Of a stretch of 64,000 nt of DNA, positions 46,201 through 54,400 are shown in pieces (position 1 is the stretch's first letter; every line of letters begins with the position of its first letter). Both the position numbers and the translations under genes were made by a program. The notes below the pieces were generated by a model that had not been told where the DNA came from, ran no database searches, and was given only the letters and a program-made list of their open reading frames with translations. The DNA is taken from positions 11,931,501 to 11,995,500 of the forward strand of contig NZ_AP028461.1 in NCBI RefSeq assembly GCF_033097365.1. Reading direction: 5' to 3'. The stretch comes from Actinoplanes sichuanensis (GTDB taxonomy: Bacteria; Actinomycetota; Actinomycetes; Mycobacteriales; Micromonosporaceae).

Positions 46201-47912
46201 AGGAGATCCGCGCCGCTGCCGCCGCCCTCATCGAGCAGCATCCCACCCGGACCTCGGCCGACTTCGACACCGAGACGGAGCGTCTGCGCAGAGACGTGGA
46301 ACGCCTGGGCATCCTCGTCGGTAAACGCGAGAGCAACCGAGATCAGCGCAAGGCCCAGTTCGATACGACCACGGAGAAGTACCGCACGCTCTCCTTCCCG
46401 GACACGCTGACGGGCGAGGAGCGGTCGGACGATCCGGTCACCGCCGAAGCCATCCTGACAGCCTTGTCAGATCAGGAAACGGTGGCGAAGGACGCCGTCA
46501 CGACGGCCGAGCAGATCGAGAAGCAGGTGGCGAATACCGTCACCACCATCGCGGCCCGACAGCAGGTGCTGGCGAACGTGGCGTCGGCGATCGACGGGAA
46601 GGTGTCGCTGCTGGCCGCGGGCCAGCTGCTGACCGAGACCATCGACCTGGAGGACCGCCGCTTCGCACTGAACGCGGAGGCGGTGCTCGCGACCGCCCCC
46701 ACCGCGGTCGCCACCTTGATCAGCGCGGTGGGAGCCGGCGGCTCGACCGAGGACCTGCGCACCAGGACCCAGGCGAGCGTCGAGGCCGTAGCAGCGTCGG
46801 TGGAGACCATCGTCAAAGCCGTCCGTGAGGTCCACGCCCGTGCTGAGGACCGGCTCGGCCGGCTGGCCTACTCCCTCGACACCATCGCCGACGAGGTCGT
46901 GGCTGGCGAGAAGATCGCGCAAACCCTGCGTCGTAACCGCGGCGCCAGCCTCGCCCGGCTGGCCGTGCGCCACCATCATGACCTGGTCAACCGGCGTGAC
47001 TCGACTGCCCACCACGTCGCGACGTTCGAGGAACGTCTCGGTCGTCTGGCGGACATCGCGCACAGCAGCATCGAACGGCTGCGCCGCTCGGTGATCGGAA
47101 CCGTCCGGGACTCGGTTCTTCCCGACACCCCGGCCATGGGCAGGTGGGCGGGACTTCCGCTGCTCAGACTCTCAGGGCTCGACGCGCTGACCACCGAACA
47201 GCGCCGCGCTGCCATCCTCTCCACGCTGACCCGCTGGTTCGATCCCGAGCTGCACGGGCGACGGCGGGCGTTCGACACCGACGAGACGATGTTCGAACTG
47301 CTGGAAGCGATCACCCCCAGGTTCTCGGCGAAGATCCTGATCCCATCCGACCCGCTCGACCCGGAACACAAGCCGGTGGAACAGGTCGCCATGGAAACCT
47401 CCGGCGGCGAAGGCGTCACCGTCGCGCTGATCCTGGCCGGCCTCCTCGCAGCCCGCCGCGCGACCGCCCACGGCTACCGCCGCACCACCCTGCTGCTGGA
47501 CAACGCGTTCGCGAAGCTGACCAAACCGGCGTTCCTGCGACTGGCCCGCGACGTCGCCACCTCGCTGAACGTATCCCTGGTCGTGCTCACCGGGATCAAG
47601 GACAACGGCGCGCTGACAGTGTTCCCCACCGTCGTACAGCTGAGGGTCTCCCGACGCTCGACCGCGAACTTCGTCGTCCCCGCCGGCGTCGACGACAGCC
47701 GCCTGCAGAACCTACTGCGCGACGGCGCCCTGTACGCCTCCGCCGTCGAATGGAATGCCGCCCACAACGACACGGGGGAAGCCGGCGTGTGGCCGGTGAT
47801 GTCGAGTGCCACCGTCGCGTTCGACGAACAGCTCACCCTCGACCTGGCCGATCCGACGGACACCGGCATGGTCCCGAACGACGAGCTCACCGAGGACGAG
47901 GACGCCGCGTGA
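43218..47912 (+). CDS. jetC: JetC-like SMC/MukB-type ATPase of the Wadjet-type system
   Basis: 1564 residues. N-terminal Walker A GLENGGGKST at 36-45, then very long coiled coils (about 260-620 and 770-1060) separated by a hinge-like globular part (GIVVVVPEDLPKVVTYLQGH, GGPIVVGAPDAFGLDLNAGG). The C-terminal head has signature ETSGGEGVTVALILAG near 1393 and Walker B TTLLLDNAFAKL near 1424. The residue after the Walker B Asp, usually Glu in SMC proteins, is Asn here. JetC extrudes DNA loops so that the complex can recognise small circular DNA. Length is larger than the classic JetC. Confidence 0.82.
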   Translation: MGPITGFRIINLRVRDKVAYPDLVVDLGSGRHVIIGLENGGGKSTLLGFLIHVLLPDKAQFLPRLSLRRQNKKGDEKRVQQYVPGGDPTHVILEVEVPHNDPFRGHRKVLLGACLWKPAGAGPDEDVKELLWSAHSMHADLTLAGLAVRGEDGQLRDAKQWAAWLKEQRLAHPDAEITTQTDQGEWGKHLRETLRIDVDFVRTWLLAMNQDEGAADHVFTYASSRSFLNSIVGAVADPTLKEELAANLVRMGRDADSFSLDRRRQLFFTDVVGHTELLTQFMGTLDEQDGRRLAMLDALLATTSRIESEQRVGDISLTTAKERQATATAERTTAEREYRRAVGRRRQAELQRDRVVYDQAEALLEAERGNYTAAQQRVEAARIAALIAQKRAHDTNIDGIQRMLRERAGESEPLRRVAAAAVRAWHARVTDDIAQEQTAVTAARAGHQQADRAVDHATKASAAAGAAISDASARETSAISQLDRIQRQRDAAVAKGDLRDGEPAADALDRTRQESEGLRDTGETIEAALTEAKNDFTQADSAVRKLSGQHKDAKSALDAATKIRQQVQDATDKLARDIESSGLVDLDPVVLNDHADTVVSVLQAVAERANQDHLRAAERVAAARRATQSLESRGLLPARADITELCEELRGRGLGARPGWDFLATLDETVALRGATAHPGLADGIVVVVPEDLPKVVTYLQGHREALGGPIVVGAPDAFGLDLNAGGQDQQPETAIEAVLPHEAFWSAAAGAQQLAERRDDESAHERATVTSRRLYDQAVQLRREVNRWKSEIGPERLQQAEEGVRTAQAITNDIKGQLDEAETHRTRVGKHRDEVAARLSEASKLQRACDLRLERLTSLASSLAEEPSLRAALDKSRTDLAEARKLQDQAAQDLEAAKEMRQARFAEIEERILAVGQLRHELAEADAAATGVLQPGDDEGDVEVTFDRAALAQQARDAIDRWKGALTDDQLTAQLNLATLQLRTVEQRLQSEPEEIRAAAAALIEQHPTRTSADFDTETERLRRDVERLGILVGKRESNRDQRKAQFDTTTEKYRTLSFPDTLTGEERSDDPVTAEAILTALSDQETVAKDAVTTAEQIEKQVANTVTTIAARQQVLANVASAIDGKVSLLAAGQLLTETIDLEDRRFALNAEAVLATAPTAVATLISAVGAGGSTEDLRTRTQASVEAVAASVETIVKAVREVHARAEDRLGRLAYSLDTIADEVVAGEKIAQTLRRNRGASLARLAVRHHHDLVNRRDSTAHHVATFEERLGRLADIAHSSIERLRRSVIGTVRDSVLPDTPAMGRWAGLPLLRLSGLDALTTEQRRAAILSTLTRWFDPELHGRRRAFDTDETMFELLEAITPRFSAKILIPSDPLDPEHKPVEQVAMETSGGEGVTVALILAGLLAARRATAHGYRRTTLLLDNAFAKLTKPAFLRLARDVATSLNVSLVVLTGIKDNGALTVFPTVVQLRVSRRSTANFVVPAGVDDSRLQNLLRDGALYASAVEWNAAHNDTGEAGVWPVMSSATVAFDEQLTLDLADPTDTGMVPNDELTEDEDAA

Positions 47913-49003
47913 CGACGGCCGACGGCGCCCCACCGCCAGGCGCCGAACAGGTGAACGGCTTGAGCGCCGCACTGCTCGGCGCCAGGGCGGTGCGCGTGGA
48001 TAACCGCACACTGTGGCAGCTATGGAATCGGGTCGACGCCCCCTGGGCCGGCACGTGGGCCAGCCGGGCACGCCTGGCCCACGCCCTCCAGCAGCTCGCT
48101 GAACAGGGCGTCATCACGCTGCCCACCGTCACCGGCCGGCTGTGGGACCGCTCGTTGCCACCGCTTCCCGCCCGCATCGACGTCCCCGCGAACCGACGCG
48201 GTTCGGTCACCCAGATCGACCCCGCCGACGTGCTCTGGGTACCGGTGATGCGCCGCTGGGCACCCCAATGGATGCGCACCTCACGGCCGCCCGCGGGACT
48301 GCGGGAGGCGGCAGTGGAGATCAACCGATGGCTACAGAGCACCCTCGGCGCCGCCCCCGGCTGGGTGGCCCGCGAGGAACGCTCGCTGCATATCTTCGGC
48401 GACGAGAAGCGACTGGCCCACCTGACCGACGGCGCGCTCTTCGCCCCCGGCCGGCTGACGCTGCAGGACTTGGCCTGCGACGCGCCAGCGGGCCACCTGC
48501 GCGTCGCCCGATTCGCCTCGACCGGCCCCGTGCTCGTCGTGGAGAACAAGGCCACCTTCGACTCCGCCTGGAGAGCGCTGCGAGCAATAGCGGAATCCCC
48601 GTATGCGGCGATCCTGTTCGGTAGCGGGGACGCGGTCGGTCCTCTGGTCCACGATTTGGCGATGCTTAACGAGCTGGTCGGGGTACGACCGACCACCTGC
48701 TTCTACGCCGGCGACGTCGACATCGCCGGTATAGAGGCCGCGCACCTGTTCACCACCAAGGCTGCAGCAGTTGGGCTTGAAGCCTCGATGGCGATTCCGC
48801 TGTGGGAAGCAGTGGCCCAAGCCGAGCCCACCGGTGAGGACACCACAGCAGATCCCTCCAGAACATCCGGCGCCGTAGCCACCGCCGAATCGCTTCGTCT
48901 TCCCGAAATCGTCCTTCACCGGCTACGGACACGAGTACGAGTGCCCCAGGAACGGATCGATCGCCTGGGCTTGGCTGATGTGGCGTGGTGGGCGCCAGGC
49001 TGA
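47909..49003 (+). CDS. jetD: JetD-like Toprim nuclease of the Wadjet-type system
   Basis: 364 residues from GTG overlapping the jetC stop (GTGA). N-terminal DNA-binding-like part (LWQLWNRVDAPWAGTWASRA, LAHALQQLAEQGVITLPTVT); C-terminal Toprim fold with the acidic residues expected for metal-dependent cleavage: Glu in VLVVENKATF (near 207) and Asp-x-Asp in CFYAGDVDIAGIEA (near 268). Known JetD cleaves plasmid DNA once the SMC complex has stalled on it. A complete-looking catalytic site suggests an active system. Confidence 0.8.
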   Translation: MTTADGAPPPGAEQVNGLSAALLGARAVRVDNRTLWQLWNRVDAPWAGTWASRARLAHALQQLAEQGVITLPTVTGRLWDRSLPPLPARIDVPANRRGSVTQIDPADVLWVPVMRRWAPQWMRTSRPPAGLREAAVEINRWLQSTLGAAPGWVAREERSLHIFGDEKRLAHLTDGALFAPGRLTLQDLACDAPAGHLRVARFASTGPVLVVENKATFDSAWRALRAIAESPYAAILFGSGDAVGPLVHDLAMLNELVGVRPTTCFYAGDVDIAGIEAAHLFTTKAAAVGLEASMAIPLWEAVAQAEPTGEDTTADPSRTSGAVATAESLRLPEIVLHRLRTRVRVPQERIDRLGLADVAWWAPG

Positions 49004-49026
49004 GCTCGGCTAGATGCACGAAGAGG

Positions 49027-49055
49027 GTTCCCGGCCGCGAAAAGCGGCCGGGAAC
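49027..49055. terminator. Hairpin after the Wadjet-type operon
   Basis: GTTCCCGGCCGC (49027-49038) pairs with GCGGCCGGGAAC (49044-49055), 12 bp perfect, loop GAAAA, no T-run. It lies 24 nt after the jetD stop. 49056-49272 shows nothing else. Confidence 0.7.
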
Positions 49056-49272
49056 ACCGAGCCGATCAGCCTATGGAGAGACAGATTTCTGTCGGTGAGT
49101 CATCTTTGGGCGTACGGGTTCCATTGGCTCTGGCAAGCGGTCGCGTGACGGCGCCCTGATTCAGGACGGATGCCGCTCTAAATGATCTTCCGATACTAAA
49201 AATCTTGCCAGAGTCACTGCAACGAGGACCCCGACACCTTCGACTCGCCGAGCGCGCCGGGCATCATCAGGT

Positions 49273-50151
49273 ATGCGCCCGGACGGCTGGCACCTCACCG
49301 AAGACATCGGCGACTTCCTCGCTCACGCCGGAGACTTCCTACGCTCTCGACCCGCCCTGCACACCATGGCACTCACGGTGACCGAGAAACTGCGCAGGCT
49401 CGGGCCGGCACGAGACGGAACTCCGGCCCCTATCTTCGGCTACCTGGAGCAGGCCGGCGAGGTCCAGGCCGCGTTCTACCGTCTCCCCCCTCGCGGCCTG
49501 AGCGTCACCTCCCTCACGCCTGAACAAGCAGAGATCCTCGTCGCCCAGTTGACTTCCTTCGGGCACTCGCTTCCTTCCGTCAGCGCGGAGCACCACACCG
49601 CCGCTGCCTTTGCCGAGGCCTGGCGGCAGCAGACAGGTGTCAAATCGACACTGCGTGCCCAGCTTCGCTTGCACCGTCTCAGCGTCCTGGCGCCGCCAGA
49701 ATCCACACCAGTCGGCCGCGGCCGACTCGCGGGTGAACGGGACCACGAGCACATCATCGGCTGGTGCCGAGAGTTCGCCGCAGACGTCGGGGAAGTTGTT
49801 ACCATCAACGCCGCTTCCTGGCCCAGTACCCGCTTCGCTGAGAAGCGCTATACCTTCTGGGTAACTCCGGATGGCACGCCTGTCTCCATGGCGGGCGTGA
49901 CCCCGATGGTCGCTGGCCAGGTTCGAGTGGACCCCGTCTACACCCCGGCGGATCTGCGCGGTCACGGCTACGCGGCCGCCGTGACGGTCGAGGTGAGCAG
50001 AGCCGCGCTCGCCGCCGGTGCGACGGACGTCGTCCTCTTCACGGACGCCGCCAACCCCACCAGCAACGCTCTTTACCAGCGCATCGGATACGTTCCGATC
50101 GCAGACTGGACTGCCTACGACCTCACGTCGACCAGCCCAAACGCCAGCTAG
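49273..50151 (+). CDS. GNAT-family N-acetyltransferase (292 aa)
   Basis: C-terminal half has the acetyl-CoA motif RVDPVYTPADLRGHGYAAAV and AALAAGATDVVLFTDAANPT, then SNALYQRIGYVPIADW: a clear GNAT domain of the FR47 type. The N-terminal half (about 150 residues) is of the kind often found before such a domain in actinobacteria (EQAGEVQAAFYRLPPRGLSV, TPEQAEILVAQL). Substrate unknown. 50152-50385 holds no gene. Confidence 0.88.
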   Translation: MRPDGWHLTEDIGDFLAHAGDFLRSRPALHTMALTVTEKLRRLGPARDGTPAPIFGYLEQAGEVQAAFYRLPPRGLSVTSLTPEQAEILVAQLTSFGHSLPSVSAEHHTAAAFAEAWRQQTGVKSTLRAQLRLHRLSVLAPPESTPVGRGRLAGERDHEHIIGWCREFAADVGEVVTINAASWPSTRFAEKRYTFWVTPDGTPVSMAGVTPMVAGQVRVDPVYTPADLRGHGYAAAVTVEVSRAALAAGATDVVLFTDAANPTSNALYQRIGYVPIADWTAYDLTSTSPNAS

Positions 50152-50385
50152 GGGACCCGCGCTCGAGGTCAGGTGCGAGGGCCTGGCCGCGCTCTGGCAT
50201 TGACGATGCGCTGGAAGCCCGTACCGAACGCCTTCGCAATCTCCTTGGAGACCACTGGCTGGCCGCCGAGACCCTAACCGAAGGACGGGAAACACCGATC
50301 ACGAAACGGATCATGCCACTTTCCGATTGCCTTCTCGGGTGGCGATGCTGCGTGGAAGCTCTCGATTGTCGTTGCCGCATGTTGC

Positions 50386-51402
50386 CTATTCGATGGTCAA
50401 GTCGGCGTCGACGGCTGCGGCCGAAGGCTCCAGTCCGGGGTCGGGCGTGCGCGGTGGAGGAGCGGGCCGTGGTGGCATCGACTGCGTGGAGGCGTCGACG
50501 GCGTCGGCTACGGCGGTGATGACGCGGTTGAGGCTGCGGATGCTGCGGATCATCTGTTGCTGGGTGTGGTGGGTGGCGGCTGCTTCGATTTGGCGTAGCA
50601 GATTGGCCAGGGGGTGGATGGGCGTGGTCTGTTGGTTCGCTGGTCGGTGAGATTGCGGATAGGGTGGTGATGACAACAAGGATGCTTGAGCACTCTGGCT
50701 CAGGTGTTCGGGGCCGCGCTCGCCACTTGTAGGTTGTGGTGGAGCGGCCCTGTTGCTTTCCACGGTCAGTTCGCGGCCGGTGTGTGCGTCGATGATGGTG
50801 GCGGTATCGGTGATCCGGGACCACCATTGCGGGTCGTCGTGGGCGACGGCGCGTTGCAGGGCCCAGGCGGCGGCGTCGGCCATCCATAGGCCGGGGTGCT
50901 GCCGGTCGTCACGGTGCAGCATCCGCATGCGGGCGTTGATCTGCCGGCTGCGGACCAGCCGCTTGTACGTGTCGATGTCGGGTGTGTCGGCGACGGTGAC
51001 TTTGCGTCCTTCCCTCTGGGTCTGGGCTTGTTCGTCGGGGCCGGCGCGGGTGTCGGCGATGACGTCGTGGACTTTCTGCTCGTCGAGTTGGTGCAGCATC
51101 CGCGAGAGTGCCTGTTGTCGTGACTGTTCGCGGTCGCGGGGGCCGATGGGTTGGGCGACGTAGAAGGTCCAGCCGGCGTGCTCGGTGATGGTGTCGAGCA
51201 GCGCGGTGATCCGGGAGTGGAAGCCGCGCCGGTACAGGTCGGTGGCGTGGAAGCTGTTGTTGCCGGTGGCCTGCCGCACGGCGGTGATGGTGCCGGGGAG
51301 GTCGGTGCCATCGATGACGACGCCGGCGAAGAGGTAAACGCCGGTGCGGTTGCGGCGTTCGATGACGGTTTCGTCAACGAACGCGAGACGGTAGTCCGCC
51401 AT
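50386..51402 (-). CDS. DUF3800-like protein with C-terminal extension
   Basis: 338 residues. The N-terminal 200 residues look like the RNase H-fold DUF3800 family: LAFVDETVIERRNRTGVYLF (first acidic pair), AGVVIDGTDLPGTITAVRQA, SFHATDLYRRG (Asp) and WMADAAAWALQRAV (final Asp). These acids are spaced as in the family, so nuclease activity is plausible but unproven. The C-terminal 130 residues are Pro/Ser/Gln-rich with one helix. It starts 46 nt after the relaxase gene end and is likely co-transcribed with it. Confidence 0.75.
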   Translation of the reverse strand: MADYRLAFVDETVIERRNRTGVYLFAGVVIDGTDLPGTITAVRQATGNNSFHATDLYRRGFHSRITALLDTITEHAGWTFYVAQPIGPRDREQSRQQALSRMLHQLDEQKVHDVIADTRAGPDEQAQTQREGRKVTVADTPDIDTYKRLVRSRQINARMRMLHRDDRQHPGLWMADAAAWALQRAVAHDDPQWWSRITDTATIIDAHTGRELTVESNRAAPPQPTSGERGPEHLSQSAQASLLSSPPYPQSHRPANQQTTPIHPLANLLRQIEAAATHHTQQQMIRSIRSLNRVITAVADAVDASTQSMPPRPAPPPRTPDPGLEPSAAAVDADLTIE

Positions 51403-51447
51403 CAGCGCACCTCACCGGGAGGCGGGTTGCCTGGTTCGCGGTGTTGG

Positions 51448-54400
51448 TCAGTCATGGCCAAGGTCCAGGTCCGGTGTTTCGGTCTGCGGCATATCCGGGT
51501 CGGTGGTGTCGGTGACGCGGCGCTGGCTGTTGACGGCCTGGTCGGCGAGCTGCTCACGGACGGCGGTGGTGTGCCGGTTAGGACGGTTGGCGTCGACGGC
51601 GTGGACGCGGTCGGCGGTTTGGCGGGCGGCGTCGGCTAGGCGCCGGGTGCTGGTGGCCAGGTTGTGGGCGCGGCGTGCGGATTCGGCGGCGGCGGCGAGG
51701 CCGGCGTAGCGGATCGGTAGGGCCTGCTGGTACCAGGTGTTCCAGTCGCGGTGGCGTTCCTCGAGGACGGCGACGTCGTCGGCGGCCGCGGTGACGCGGG
51801 CGCGGGCGTGGTCGAGACGGGCGCTGAGCTCGTCGACAAGGACCTGGGCGCGCAGTGAGTCGACCGCGGCGGCGTGCTGTTCGGTGGCGGTGCGGGCCCG
51901 GGTTGCCGTGGGTCGCCACCAGGCCGGTGTCGGGGTGGCCGGTGGCGGGGCGGTGAGGGTGGTGGCGTGGTGCTGGGCGGCGGCGAGGGCGATGCGGCTG
52001 TCGCGCAGGTGCTGTTCGGCGGCGACGAGACGGGTGTGGGCGTTGCGGAGCTCGCCGCTGACATAGGGCGGGGCGGCGCGGTCGGCGGCGCGTTGCGCTT
52101 CCATGAGGGTGCGCAGCTGGCTGTCGGAGGCGGCGGTGACTTTGCCGGCGAGGGTGGCGATGCCGAGGACGAGTTGGGCGCGGTGCCAGGCTCCCCACCG
52201 TGCCGGGTCACGGTCGGAGGGTTCGGGGCCGATCGGGTCGTCGCCGGTGATGGTGTAGCGGTCGCGGTAGGCGGCGACGACGGCGGCGCCGGAGAGCCAG
52301 TGGCGGCGTCCGGCTTCGTCTTCTGGCAGGGGTCCGAGAGCGCGGCTCCAGGCGGGTTGGTGTTGCGCGGCGTTCTCGGCGAGGGCTTTGATACGGCGGT
52401 CGCAGATGGCCGCGACGTCGGCGAGGGCGGTGCCGAGGTCGCCGTCGATGTCGGGTAGCCGGTCGGTGTAGGTGCCGGTTTGGGGGCCGCTGATGGCGAT
52501 GGTCGGGTCGGGCCGGATGTCGCGGTAGGCGTTGTCGATGCGCCAGGCGAGCACGGCGGCGGTGTCGCGGGCGCTGTGCAGTTCTCGTTCGGAGGCGACC
52601 GCGACGAGGACCTGTTCGGGGTCGTATCCGGCGGCGGCGAGGCCCTGCAGGCGGGCGGCGAGGGCGGGCATGGCGGGGTCGGCGGCCAGGTTCGCGGCGA
52701 CGGTGTCGCCGGCCACGCGGCGGATGACGCTGGTGTAGCGGGGGGTGGCGGCGCGGGCGGTGAGGTCGTCGTAGATCGCATCCCAGCGGGCCAGGGCGTC
52801 GACGTCGGCCCACAGGGTTTGCTCGGTTTCGGTGGCGGAGCGGTCGGTGGTGTCGGTGCGCAGGATGTCGGCGAGCACGGTGATCCCGGCGGTGGGCGGC
52901 TGCGGAGGATGGCTTTCCGGTGGTTCTTCGCTGGTGATGACCGCGATTTGGTTGAGCAGCCGACCGCGGGTGGCCATGACGTAGAGACGGGCCCGGTTGG
53001 TCGCGGAGTCGACCAGAGCGCGGCCGACGTCGACAGTGCGGCCCTGGGCGGAGTCGACGGTGGCGGCGTAGGCGAGCTGGACGTGCTCGGCAACATATTC
53101 GGTCGGCAGCATGAGGGTGGCCTGGGTGGTGGTGTGCCGGACCTGCAGGGCGCCGCCTTCGCTCACGTCGACGACCTGCCACTGGTCTCGGTTGGCGACG
53201 AACCGACCGTCGGCGATCAGGTCGCGGTTATTGCGCCTCGTCACGATCAGATCGCCTACGCTGGCGCGGGTGCCGTTGGCCAGCGTGACCGCCTGGCCGT
53301 CCTGGACGAGTCCGGCGCTGATGAGGATGCGGCGGGCCTGCGCGGCGAGGTCGGCGGCTTCAGCTTCGGTTTCGACCATGATGAGACTGGAGCGGCCTTG
53401 GATGATGTCGGCGGCCCACCCGTCGAGGACCTGCCGGGTGAGGTGCTGGCGGTCGCCGCCGAGGATGCGGCCGCGCCGGTCGTATTCGGCGAGCACGGTG
53501 GTGTCCGCGTCACGCAGCCGCAGCGATGCGGGGCCTTCCCACGTTTCGGCGAAGCGGCGGACCTCGGTCAGGGTGGTGGTGTTGCCGAGCGAGGCGAGGT
53601 AGCGGAACATGCCGCCGGGCCCGATGGCGGAGATCTGCTCGGGGTCACCGACCAGGATCAGTTTCCCGCCGACGGCGTCGAGTAGCTGGGTGAGGCGCAC
53701 GAGGTCGAGGGTGGACGCCTGGGATGCCTCGTCGACGATGACCCACTGCCCTGGGGCGAAGGTCCAATCCGCGGGTGTGGTGCCTTCGGGTGGGGTGTGC
53801 TGGGCGTGCAGCCACATGGCGATGTTCTCGGTCCGGATCCCCGGCGATCCGCCTTCGCGGGTGGCTTCGGCGAGCACGTACGCGGCGTTCTGCGACACGG
53901 TCAGGCCGAGCACCGGGATGTTCGCCCGGTGCGCGGCGACGCCGACGGCCCGCTGCAGATAGGTCTTGCCTGTGCCGGCCGGCCCGACGATGCCGGTGAC
54001 GCGCCGGTCGTCGCCGACGGCGAACAGCAGCGCTTCCCGCTTCTCCGGGCTCAAGTCGAGTTCCCCGGCCACCTCGGCGAGCAGCGCGCGGGCGGCCGGG
54101 GTGGCGCCGCGGCGGGTGGCGTAGGCGATGAGTTCCTTTTCGGCGGCCAGGACCGGCTGGGTAGACAGTTGCAGGTCGCGGTGGCGGGTGTAGATGCTCT
54201 GCCGGTCGCTGCCGCGCACGAGGGTGTCGCCCCATTCCATCAGCGCTGGCGGCGTGAGGACGCGCAGTCCGGCCGCGTGGGTGCGTACGGCGTGGGCGGC
54301 GAGGTGCTGTACGTGCTGCCAGTCGGCGGTGCGTGCGGTGCCGGCAGGCACGTGCAGGACCCGGCCGATGGCCAGCTCGAGGTGGTCGAGGGTGAACACC

